Source of the DNA: Candidatus Aminicenantota bacterium
GTDB taxonomy: Bacteria; Acidobacteriota; Aminicenantia; UBA2199
NCBI GenBank assembly: GCA_023137075.1
Contig: JAGLQA010000256.1
Coordinates: 1-7,493 of the forward strand
DNA: 7,493 bases
Reading direction: 5' to 3'
In this document: piece by piece, positions 1-5,845 of the stretch
Position numbering within the stretch: the stretch's first letter is position 1
How the letters are laid out: every line of letters begins with the position of its first letter
Notes under the pieces: generated by a model
Databases searched by the model: none
What the model was told of the DNA's origin: nothing
The model's input: only the letters and a program-made list of their open reading frames with translations
Made by a program: the position numbers and the translations under genes

Positions 1-65
1 AAAAACTCAAATAGTTCAATCCCGGAGGCGTGCATATCCTTTATGTGCACGTACCATCTCCGTCT
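1..65 (-). pseudogene. Relic or edge of a second alpha-2-macroglobulin-family gene
   Basis: Read on the minus strand from about position 53 down to 1, this segment encodes YVHIKDMHASGIE, against YVHMKDMRASGFE in the large gene at the right end (its positions 6097-6135). That is 10 of 13 residues. At DNA level, positions 21-54 match 6103-6136 at 31 of 34 bases. The similarity fades towards position 1 (LFEF against PENV) and stops near position 55-65, just before the promoter of the next gene. The frame stays open to the window edge. Only a fragment of the C-terminal domain is visible. The part that should lie upstream (higher coordinates) is missing and replaced by the island, so this is most likely a 5'-truncated copy. 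Whether its last ~80 codons survive left of the window cannot be seen. Confidence 0.75.
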
Positions 66-87
66 TTTCTCAAAACTAAAAAAATAA

Positions 88-116
88 TTGACAGTTAGAT
101 GAGAAGATACTATTAT
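88..116 (+). promoter_or_regulatory. Sigma-70-type promoter for the MNT/HEPN pair
   Basis: TTGACA (88-93), a spacer of exactly 17 bases, then TATTAT (111-116), one mismatch from the -10 consensus. The expected start of transcription near 122-124 leaves a short leader containing GAGG (128-131), seven bases before the ATG at 139. The promoter lies immediately after the macroglobulin relic. The consensus differs from the usual Bacteroidia promoter (TTTG and TAnnTTTG). Confidence 0.65.
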
Positions 117-138
117 TATTGTATGAAGAGGTATTGAA

Positions 139-465
139 ATGAATGAGCAAAATATCAAAGATTCGATCTCGGAATTAAAAAGGAGATTGCAGAAACGCTT
201 TGGCAGCGAGTTAGAATTATATCTTTTTGGCTCCGTGGCGCGAAACAACTATGAACCCGATTCGGATATTGATATCCTGGTATTGGTACCGGTTAAGGTG
301 GATACTAACTTGAAAGAAGATATAATTGATCTGGCTTATGATATTGAGTTGGGATACGATGTTGTTTTTGGTATTATAGTCCGTTCAAAGGAATTTTGGA
401 CTTCTGAAAAAGCTGCGGCCATGCCTTTTCATCAGCACGTCCAAAGAGAAGCTTTAAGAATATAA
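139..465 (+). CDS. MNT-type nucleotidyltransferase, antitoxin partner of the HEPN protein
   Basis: A 108-residue minimal nucleotidyltransferase of the COG1708 type. The active-site signature is clear: LFGSVAR with G31-S32, then DSDIDILV giving metal ligands D43 and D45. A likely third acidic residue is D74, in the strand YDVVFGII. N-terminal residues 1-25 form the usual amphipathic helix. In characterised MNT/HEPN pairs (MntA-HepT) the MNT protein transfers AMP to the HEPN partner and neutralises it; I infer a similar role from the pairing. The start is set by GAGG seven bases upstream. The next gene begins four bases after the stop, so the two are co-transcribed. The length is normal for the family and no key residue is missing. 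Exact substrate and direction of regulation are not shown by sequence. Confidence 0.87.
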   Translation: MNEQNIKDSISELKRRLQKRFGSELELYLFGSVARNNYEPDSDIDILVLVPVKVDTNLKEDIIDLAYDIELGYDVVFGIIVRSKEFWTSEKAAAMPFHQHVQREALRI

Positions 466-469
466 TAAT

Positions 470-886
470 ATGACATGGAGAGAGGATTTAATTAAATATC
501 GCAGAGAGAGAGCCGCTGAAACCCTCGAAGATGCCCGGATAATGTTTGAGCGAAAACGATTGTTCTCCGCTGTCAATCGAATCTACTATGCCTTGTTTTA
601 TGAAGTAAGTGCACTCCTGTACACAAAAAACCTCTCCTCGCATAAACATGCCGGGATAAGGGCACTGCTTAACCAACACTTTGTTAAAACAGGCACCATC
701 GAAATTGATATAGGAAAATTCTATTCCAAAATGTTCGATCTCAGACAAGAGAGCGATTATGATGACCTGGTGTATTTTGAAGAAGAAAAGGTTAAGGATT
801 GGCTTGAAACAGCAGAGAATTATATGAAAAAATTGGAAGAATGCATTGATAAAAAAATGGCCGAATCGGGTAATTCTGCTGGATAA
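470..886 (+). CDS. HEPN-domain protein (COG1895 type), putative toxin partner of MNT
   Basis: A 138-residue all-helical protein. It has the hallmarks of the COG1895/PF05168 HEPN group: YRRERAAETLEDA near residues 10-22, the helix VNRIYYALFYEVSALL (35-50), QHFVKTG (69-75) and FDLRQESDYDD (89-99). The C-terminal half, EKVKDWLETAENYMKKLEE, is a charged helix. Classical RNase HEPN toxins carry R-x4-6-H in the last helices. Here the equivalent place reads R92-Q-E-S-D96-Y97, without the histidine, as is usual in this subgroup. RNase activity is therefore plausible but not shown. Y97 could be the residue modified by the MNT partner; that is inference from HepT. No strong Shine-Dalgarno precedes the ATG, so translational coupling to the MNT gene four bases upstream is likely. 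Confidence 0.85.
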   Translation: MTWREDLIKYRRERAAETLEDARIMFERKRLFSAVNRIYYALFYEVSALLYTKNLSSHKHAGIRALLNQHFVKTGTIEIDIGKFYSKMFDLRQESDYDDLVYFEEEKVKDWLETAENYMKKLEECIDKKMAESGNSAG

Positions 887-932
887 AAGGATTATGAAAA
901 AATCAAAGTTTTGATAGTAGAGGTAAGGAATA

Positions 933-1022
933 ATGGCTGAGAAAAAAATAGGACGGTACCTTAAACAGTTGTCGGTAACAGTCAAACATTGGTTAAGAAT
1001 GTACGGAGCAATATTTGAGTAG
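933..1022 (+). CDS. Possible 29-residue basic peptide ORF in the HEPN-gajA gap
   Basis: ATG at 933 follows a purine-rich ribosome-site-like stretch (GAGGTAAGGA, about 920-929) and reads 29 codons to TAG (1020-1022). The product starts MAEKKIGRYLKQL and is basic (K, R and H rich). I recognise no family. It lies alone in the 190-base gap between the HEPN gene and gajA. It could be a real small protein, a leader peptide for gajAB, the 5' remnant of a lost gene, or chance; a 29-codon ORF is not rare by chance. The ribosome-site spacing is the only positive evidence. Confidence 0.22.
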   Translation: MAEKKIGRYLKQLSVTVKHWLRMYGAIFE

Positions 1023-1076
1023 GAAAAAGATTACTACGGGGATCCTATTTAGAAGGGATATAATTTAGGAGATAAA

Positions 1077-3047
1077 ATGTATATTAAGTATGTAAACATA
1101 AGCAATTTTCGATGTGTAAAAAAAGCACATATTCGTTTTCAAAAGGGTACGAATATATTGGTCGGTGCAAATAATGTAGGCAAATCAACTGTTTTGAGTG
1201 CAATTGATATGGTTCTGAATCCATACATAACCTGGTGGAGGCGTGATACCTTTACTGAATTAGATTTTTATCGTCTTGAAAAAAATAATCCAATCAAAAT
1301 CGAAATTCTGTTAGGATGTTGTAGGTTAAATTGTATCAATGAAGAAAAAGGAAACTGCCCTTTCTTTGAGTCAATAGCAAACAAACATTCTGTAGTATGC
1401 AAATTTACCGAAGAAGCAATTTTATGGAATAACCAATCCGAAAAGTTTATAAAAATAGATGATATTAATGATGATGCTATCAATACAGAAAATACTGTCC
1501 GCTTAATACTTGAAGCAGAATATCAAGATAACGAAGGATTTGTTGAAACAAAACATGCTATTTTAAATGAAGATGGCGAAGAGAAAAATCGCTTAACTCA
1601 ATCGATGAGAGAATGGATTGGTGCGAAGCTACTTACTTCCGGTAGGAATCCTGCTTTGGAAGGAAGAGTTCAACAGTATACGCTTTTATCAAAATCTATC
1701 GGGAATATCTCCGAGTGGAAAAAAATATGTGGAGATAAATTCCGTGAATCTCTGACTCCCATTGTAAAAGGACTGGCTAACGATTATGCTACCGACATAA
1801 TTGATGAGATTAATAAGAGGATTAAAAATGTTGACCGCATGAACAACTTCAAAATAGGAATTGGAATTGTGGGAGCAAACGAGAATGATATTATTCGTCA
1901 AATAGAATTAAGTAGAAAGGAAACAATTCTTGAAGGTGAAAAAGAAGTGGAAATTGAATTACCATTCTCCCGGGAAGGGAAAGGTTTCCAAAACATTATA
2001 TCACTAATATTGGGTGCAAATGCTCACAAAGGGAGTAAAGGTTCCATCCCTGGTTTTTCAATTCTAATGATTGAGGAACCTGAACAAAATCTCGAACCGC
2101 AACTTCAGCGTAGTTTAATAAAAAATATTGAACAAATTTGCGGGAATGATTCTCAAATCATATTATCCACTCATTCTCCTTATGTAATATCTTCGATACT
2201 AAAAATGACCGCTGTACAGCGTTTAAAGAAATCAAACAAAGATGAATTATTGGCAATACCTCTTGCAGATATTACTGCCAGGAAAAAGAATATTTTCAAG
2301 TTAAGAAAGAGCGTTCCTTTTGAAATGGAATTATTAGAAGGACTTTTTTCTTCTCTTGTTATTATCTGGGAGGGAGAGTGTGAAGCCGGGTTTTACCAGA
2401 GTTTAATGAGGTTAGAAGAAAATTTTCCTTCTGAAATGTTAGCGGGAATAATTGCTGGAGGTGATAATTGCATAAATTTTTCGTTATGGTTTAAAAAGGC
2501 AGAGTACGATGTGATTGTTGTATTAGATGGGGATAAAACGGATACTTTAATTAATTTGGATTCAAATAAAATACCATTCATCGCTTTACCACCCAATAAA
2601 AAAATTGAACATATCGTCGAGGAAAGTTTCAAGAATGTGGATGACAAGACTGCTTCCGAAGGTTTTATTTCAAGTATTGGTGTAACAGGAGAAATAAACT
2701 GGCAAAATAAATTTTCTTCCGAATGGCCTGCTTTGGCAAAAATATTTGAAGATGAAAAAAGGGAGATGGAATTTGTGAATACAGAGATTATATTAGAGAG
2801 AATTGAAGGTTCGGCGAACTTATTAAATGACAATCAAATGCCAAACAATTTAAAAACCATGCTTCACAAGTATAAAGATCGTCATATCTATGAAGAAATT
2901 GCCTCATTTTTTTTCAAGCATAATGTTGTTCATCCGATTAGTAAAAAAATTCTCCAAATATTAAAAGATCTTTGGTTTAGAACAAAAGAATTGAAACAAT
3001 ATCAATTCAATGATAATGGCGAATTGATAGAATTTATCCGGGAATAG
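1077..3047 (+). CDS. gajA: Gabija GajA-like OLD-family ATPase with TOPRIM nuclease domain
   Basis: A 656-residue protein with the two-part structure of class 2 OLD nucleases and GajA. The N-terminal ABC-type ATPase begins YIKYVNISNFRCV and has a Walker A GANNVGKST (30-38). The signature-like loop SREGKG lies at 298-303, Walker B ILMIEEPE at 329-336 and the H-loop STHSP at 364-368. The C-terminal TOPRIM domain has WEGECE (E432, E436), the GG turn at 461-462 and the acidic pair LDGD (D484, D486); E511 may be a further metal ligand. In studied Gabija systems GajA is a DNA endonuclease restrained by NTPs that assembles with GajB; I infer the same here. AGGAGA (1067-1072) sets the start. The helicase gene follows after two bases. 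It is longer than the 578-residue B. cereus GajA (length recalled). Residues 81-94 hold an unusual cysteine cluster (C81, C82, C86, C94). A general OLD nuclease is the alternative reading. Confidence 0.85.
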   Translation: MYIKYVNISNFRCVKKAHIRFQKGTNILVGANNVGKSTVLSAIDMVLNPYITWWRRDTFTELDFYRLEKNNPIKIEILLGCCRLNCINEEKGNCPFFESIANKHSVVCKFTEEAILWNNQSEKFIKIDDINDDAINTENTVRLILEAEYQDNEGFVETKHAILNEDGEEKNRLTQSMREWIGAKLLTSGRNPALEGRVQQYTLLSKSIGNISEWKKICGDKFRESLTPIVKGLANDYATDIIDEINKRIKNVDRMNNFKIGIGIVGANENDIIRQIELSRKETILEGEKEVEIELPFSREGKGFQNIISLILGANAHKGSKGSIPGFSILMIEEPEQNLEPQLQRSLIKNIEQICGNDSQIILSTHSPYVISSILKMTAVQRLKKSNKDELLAIPLADITARKKNIFKLRKSVPFEMELLEGLFSSLVIIWEGECEAGFYQSLMRLEENFPSEMLAGIIAGGDNCINFSLWFKKAEYDVIVVLDGDKTDTLINLDSNKIPFIALPPNKKIEHIVEESFKNVDDKTASEGFISSIGVTGEINWQNKFSSEWPALAKIFEDEKREMEFVNTEIILERIEGSANLLNDNQMPNNLKTMLHKYKDRHIYEEIASFFFKHNVVHPISKKILQILKDLWFRTKELKQYQFNDNGELIEFIRE

Positions 3048-3049
3048 AA

Positions 3050-4879
3050 ATGGATATTTCAGAGGATAAAATACAAATATTGAATGATCTCGATAAAAAC
3101 ACAGTAACAATAATAAATGGAGAAGCCGGTACAGGAAAAACATTGATTGGTAGCCTGGGGGGACAAAAACTATTGGAAGATTCAAAAGACTGGGAAAAAG
3201 CTCTTTATTTAACGTATTCGAAGCTTGCCAAACGTCAAATAAACTATACTATCAAAAAGCTCCGTGTCGAAAATCATTTAAAAGCCGATTTCATAAGAAA
3301 GATGGAAATCATGAACTATCATTCTTTCTGGTGGCATTTAATCAATCACCACTTTTGTTTCCTTGGGATCCCCAGAAAACCAATCTTAAGCACAAAAAGT
3401 GAATTGAAATCTTTTAGAGAAGAAATATTCTGTAAAGTGCCGAAGGAAATTATTCCTAAAAGCTTTTTAACAAAAAAGAATACAATTAATAAAAATAAGG
3501 AAACCAAAATCAAAGAAATCCTTTCCGGTTTAGGCGCATTATATCACCACTTCGGAGCTACGTATTTCGGGAAGAACGCTGAGGATTACATTGAATCGAG
3601 ACAGTTCCTTAAATGGTCCAATGATCAAATTCTTGAAAGAAATCATACCGGTTATTTTTCTCATGATGAGACTGTTTGTTGGGCGCATAAATTGTTGAAG
3701 ATACACCCAAATATCAGGTCAATTATCCGGGAAAAATATCCTGTTTTCATATTTGATGAGTTTCAAGATACGGATATTGCCCAGTGGGAGATAATCAAGA
3801 TTCTCAAACCGAAAACAATAATTGTTTTGGCTGATCCCGCTCAAACTATTCATCAATGGCGGGGAGCAGACCCTGGACGGGTAAATCAGTTTAGAGAATT
3901 CTGCCAAAATTGCCCTGAGTATATTCGAGTTGAAACTAGATTATTAAAGACTAAACATCGGTCATCAAAAAATATGTCTGCTCCTGAAAATATTAATTTT
4001 ATAACTGTAGGAGACGATTTTGACTCAAAAGATCCTATAGAATTTAATAAGCTTAAATGGAATGCCAAAATGAAATGTAAAGATATTGTGATTGATATAA
4101 AAAAAAACAAAAATATTTCTGTTCTTTGCTTAACAAACAAAATTGCAGATGAAGTAACTAGTTTTTTTAGGACAAATAAATATAAATATCCAATCAGTTG
4201 CAGTAGATATGGTGCAGATTATTCACCTTTTGATAAGACACGAAATCTAATTTTAGAGATACTTGATTCAATCGAAAAAAGGGGTTCAAGTGAGATACAA
4301 TACTATCTATCAAATAGAGTATTCCAAGAATTATTTCCGATTAAATTAGTGAAGTGTAGCAGGAGAAGTAGAAATGCTGAACCGAGAAAAAGATGGAGAT
4401 TAGCTGGAAAATTAAAGACCAAATTATCAGAAAATTTCGGTGACGGTTTACTTAAATTAGCAATATATATCTCTCATATAGGAAAAATTGTTAGATGTCG
4501 TTGTGATCTTACAGTTTTAAGAATTCTAAAAAAATTAGGAGAATCAATACAGAGATTGAATACAAAACAATGGAAGTCGTTATCGCCTACAGAGAAGCGA
4601 ATCAAAGTTGATTCAGTAATTATGCAATATGAAAATGCAGTTGCTGAATATCAAAATGATGAAGTTTCTATAATGACTGTTCATCAAGTAAAAAGTCAGG
4701 AATTTGATAATGTTATTATATTCTGGTTCTCAACTTTAGCCTGGAATAAATCCGACGGTAGTCGCTGGAACACCTGCGATCAGTCGCATGCAAATCTTTT
4801 CCATACTGCCTGCACCAGAGCAAAAAATAATGTATTTGTATTAACTCCAAAAGGTTTCACTCCTCCTTGGCCCCCATAA
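3050..4879 (+). CDS. gajB: Gabija GajB-like UvrD/Rep superfamily 1 helicase
   Basis: A 609-residue SF1A helicase with a complete motif set. Motif I is GEAGTGKT (24-31), Ia LTYSKLAKRQ (54-63), Ib NYHSFWW (89-95) and II DEFQD (236-240). Motif III is ADPAQTIHQWRGA (261-273), a family-typical variant of GDPDQSIYxFRGA. Motif IV is KHRSS (302-306), V is TVHQVKSQEFD (543-553) and VI is TACTRAK (586-592). In Gabija, GajB is the helicase/ATPase partner that senses or processes DNA and works with the GajA nuclease. It starts two bases after the gajA stop, so the two form one operon, with a weak GGGA-type ribosome site inside the gajA end. It is longer than the roughly 500-residue B. cereus GajB (recalled). 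The stretch coding for about residues 300-560 is visibly more AT-rich than the first half. The helicase call is very firm; the GajB call rests on the gajA neighbour. Confidence 0.87.
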   Translation: MDISEDKIQILNDLDKNTVTIINGEAGTGKTLIGSLGGQKLLEDSKDWEKALYLTYSKLAKRQINYTIKKLRVENHLKADFIRKMEIMNYHSFWWHLINHHFCFLGIPRKPILSTKSELKSFREEIFCKVPKEIIPKSFLTKKNTINKNKETKIKEILSGLGALYHHFGATYFGKNAEDYIESRQFLKWSNDQILERNHTGYFSHDETVCWAHKLLKIHPNIRSIIREKYPVFIFDEFQDTDIAQWEIIKILKPKTIIVLADPAQTIHQWRGADPGRVNQFREFCQNCPEYIRVETRLLKTKHRSSKNMSAPENINFITVGDDFDSKDPIEFNKLKWNAKMKCKDIVIDIKKNKNISVLCLTNKIADEVTSFFRTNKYKYPISCSRYGADYSPFDKTRNLILEILDSIEKRGSSEIQYYLSNRVFQELFPIKLVKCSRRSRNAEPRKRWRLAGKLKTKLSENFGDGLLKLAIYISHIGKIVRCRCDLTVLRILKKLGESIQRLNTKQWKSLSPTEKRIKVDSVIMQYENAVAEYQNDEVSIMTVHQVKSQEFDNVIIFWFSTLAWNKSDGSRWNTCDQSHANLFHTACTRAKNNVFVLTPKGFTPPWPP

Positions 4880-4974
4880 ATAAAGGATTATATTTTTGTT
4901 TAAAATAAATTTTTTTCTTACATTTCATTGTACTCTTATTTTATTTATCTTTCAATAATTAAGTAATCAAGAGC
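4880..4974. other. Very AT-rich spacer after gajB
   Basis: About 95 bases composed almost entirely of A and T, with several runs of T on the plus strand (for example TTTTTTT near 4911-4917). It contains no ORF and no GC-rich stem of a standard terminator. It ends sharply at about 4972, where the GC-richer hsdR tail begins. It therefore looks like the 3' edge of the imported gajAB segment. The T runs could help 3'-end formation, but I see no hairpin to support a terminator call. Confidence 0.5.
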
Positions 4975-5085
4975 TTTTTGAAGCGCCTGCTGCGAGAATA
5001 CGGTTACCCGCCGGACAAGCAAAAAATCGCTACGGAGACGGTTCTGAAGCAGGCCGAATTATACGCCGAAGAATGGACAAAATAA
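4975..5085 (+). pseudogene. hsdR: 3' remnant of a type I restriction endonuclease gene (hsdR tail)
   Basis: In frame from about 4975 to the TAA at 5083-5085 the sequence encodes FLKRLLREYGYPPDKQ, followed by KIATETVLKQAELYAEEWTK and the stop. The YGYPPDKQ block followed by a helix ending in QAEL..EEW is, as I recall, the characteristic extreme C-terminus of HsdR proteins with the DUF3387 domain. A stop (TAA, 4960-4962) lies in frame only a few codons upstream, so there is no gene body and nothing to translate. About 95 percent of the gene is gone. The break coincides with the AT-rich end of the gajAB segment, which suggests the Gabija cassette replaced the restriction system. A coincidental ORF is unlikely given the motif and the exact position of the stop. 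Confidence 0.77.
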
Positions 5086-5115
5086 ACTGAGGGAGCCTGG
5101 CCGTCGAAGGTAAGC

Positions 5116-5138
5116 TTATTAGAAAATTTTTCCAATAA
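5116..5138. repeat. AT-rich inverted repeat
   Basis: TTATT-A-GAAAA, one T, then TTTTC-C-AATAA, a palindrome with one mismatched position. Because it is AT-rich it would form only a weak hairpin. It is immediately followed by another inverted repeat (5138-5205), so the two may form one structured unit after the hsdR tail. Confidence 0.35.
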
Positions 5139-5205
5139 TTATTTGCCTGTCCCCGGAAATATTCCGGAAATGTTTCCCCTAATGCTGCGTCAAAGGGTAA
5201 ATAAT
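5138..5205. repeat. Nested inverted and tandem repeats, REP- or MITE-like
   Basis: The outer arms ATTATTTGCCT (5138-5148) and GGGTAAATAAT (5195-5205) pair along all 11 positions if two G-U pairs are allowed. Inside lie two tandem 11-base units, CCGGAAATATT (5153-5163) and CCGGAAATGTT (5164-5174), differing at one base. They also give a perfect small palindrome, CCGGAA-ATA-TTCCGG (5153-5167), and an overlapping GGAAA-TG-TTTCC. No ORF covers the region. Possibilities are a REP-like extragenic element, a small non-autonomous mobile element remnant, or a binding site. The repeats are seen directly; the class is a guess. Confidence 0.45.
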
Positions 5206-5221
5206 AGTTTTACTTGCCGCA

Positions 5222-5255
5222 CGACCCCGTAGCCGGGAAGTCGAGTCTTTTTTTT
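5222..5255 (+). terminator. Probable Rho-independent terminator upstream of hicBA
   Basis: CGAC-CCCG (5222-5229), loop TAGC, CGGG (5234-5237), a two-base AA bulge, GTCG (5240-5243), then AGTC and a run of eight T (5248-5255). The stem is GC-rich and the T tract starts four bases after it, slightly further than ideal. It would end plus-strand transcription coming from gajAB and the hsdR relic before the hicBA promoter at 5321. Confidence 0.5.
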
Positions 5256-5320
5256 AAGTATTTACGGAGAAAATCGACACGCCTGCCGGTCTATTGTTAT
5301 AAGCAGCTTAACTATTTCAC

Positions 5321-5349
5321 TTGACACAAGGCCATTTTGATATTATATT
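5321..5349 (+). promoter_or_regulatory. hicB: Sigma-70-type promoter for hicBA
   Basis: TTGACA (5321-5326), a 17-base spacer, and TATATT (5344-5349); an overlapping TATTAT (5341-5346) would be too close at 14 bases. The leader then contains GGAGG (5358-5362), five bases before the ATG. The palindrome TAAGC-A-GCTTA (5300-5310), just upstream of the -35 box, is a possible operator, but it is short and unsupported by a second copy here. Confidence 0.62.
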
Positions 5350-5367
5350 TACACTGCGGAGGTTAAT

Positions 5368-5571
5368 ATGAAAATGAAGGTTATCATACATGAAGCGGAA
5401 GAAGGCGGATATTGGGCGGAAGTTCCTTCTTTGCCGGGCTGCGCCACACAGGGAGAAACCATCGAAGAACTTCAAACTAACATCCACGAAGCTATCGCAG
5501 GCTACCTCGAAGCCCGCGAAGAAAATATTAAAGTTGATAGACATACGAGGGTTTTAGAAATTGCTGTATGA
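5368..5571 (+). CDS. hicB: HicB antitoxin
   Basis: A 67-residue HicB of the short type. The sequence KVIIHEAEEGGYWAEVPSLPGCATQGETIEEL (from residue 4) is the classic degenerate RNase H fold, with the conserved E-x-GG-YWAEVPSLPGC-x-T-x-G-E-T core. It is followed by the helix NIHEAIAGYLEARE. HicB binds HicA and masks its active site. This copy ends after the partial RNase H domain and has no C-terminal helix-turn-helix or ribbon-helix-helix extension, so how the operon is autoregulated is unclear. GGAGG five bases upstream makes the first ATG the start. The hicA start codon overlaps the stop by four bases (ATGA), so the genes are translationally coupled, with the antitoxin first. Confidence 0.94.
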   Translation: MKMKVIIHEAEEGGYWAEVPSLPGCATQGETIEELQTNIHEAIAGYLEAREENIKVDRHTRVLEIAV

Positions 5572-5774
5572 AACAAATTGGCGGAAAGAAATTTTGTAGA
5601 ATTCTTGAAAATCAAGGGTGGACTCTTCAAAGAATTAAGGGGAGTCACCATATTTTTGGAAAGCCCGGGCAAGAAAATAAAATTTCAGTGCCGGTTCATG
5701 GAAATAAACCACTTAAAAGCGGTTTACTAAATTATTTCATGAAAGTAGCTGGATTGGAAGAAAAAAACCTGTAA
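5568..5774 (+). CDS. hicA: HicA toxin (mRNA interferase)
   Basis: A 68-residue HicA/YcfA protein with a double-stranded-RNA-binding-like fold. It begins KKFCRILENQGWTLQRIKGSHHIF, with the family signature G25-S26-H27-H28. One histidine of this signature is the catalytic residue of known HicA ribonucleases, which cleave mRNA independently of or at the ribosome. The next strands, ISVPVHGNKPLKSGLL (39-54), contain the usual VPxHGxKPLKxGxL motif, and the final helix ends MKVAGLEE. All family hallmarks and the usual length are present, so the toxin appears functional. Its start overlaps the hicB stop by four bases. Confidence 0.94.
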   Translation: MKQIGGKKFCRILENQGWTLQRIKGSHHIFGKPGQENKISVPVHGNKPLKSGLLNYFMKVAGLEEKNL

Positions 5775-5800
5775 TTACTTCCAGGAAGGTAGATAAAAAG

Positions 5801-5845
5801 ATGCCGATAGCGGATGAAATAAAAGAAGCTACCGAAAAGAGCTAG
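5801..5845 (+). pseudogene. 14-codon ORF, possible 5' end of a lost gene
   Basis: After hicA, AGGAAGG (5783-5789) stands 11 bases before an ATG that reads MPIADEIKEATEKS and a TAG at 5843-5845. A good ribosome site followed at once by a charged helix start looks like the beginning of a further small gene. A frame change after EK would continue L-A-E-L-T, as if one base had been gained or lost. It then runs into the convergent macroglobulin stop at 5851. I do not recognise the family; the first residues would suit many small toxin-antitoxin or nucleotidyltransferase proteins. Chance is also possible. Confidence 0.25.

Noticed and set aside
659..679. R64-x5-H70 in the HEPN protein as the catalytic R-x4-6-H motif.
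   Set aside because: It lies in the middle helix before the FVKTG block rather than in the C-terminal helix where the HEPN active site is found; spacing alone is not enough.
488..985. A 165-codon minus-strand reading frame opposite the HEPN gene.
   Set aside because: It mirrors a well-supported HEPN gene, has low-complexity F/I-rich sequence and no ribosome site or family features.
1059..1064. Perfect TATAAT upstream of gajA as a -10 box.
   Set aside because: Transcription would start at about 1071, cutting the Shine-Dalgarno site, and no acceptable -35 box lies 16-18 bases upstream (the place reads ACGGGG).
886..4891. A ten-base direct repeat AAAGGATTAT at 886-895 and 4882-4891, just after the HEPN and gajB stop codons, as possible target-site duplication around gajAB.
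   Set aside because: Position is suggestive, but many ten-base matches are expected by chance in a 7.5 kb AT-rich window, and there is no transposase or terminal inverted repeat.
5778..5788. CTTCC-A-GGAAG after hicA as a terminator hairpin.
   Set aside because: The centre is a single base, so no hairpin loop can form, and there is no T tract.
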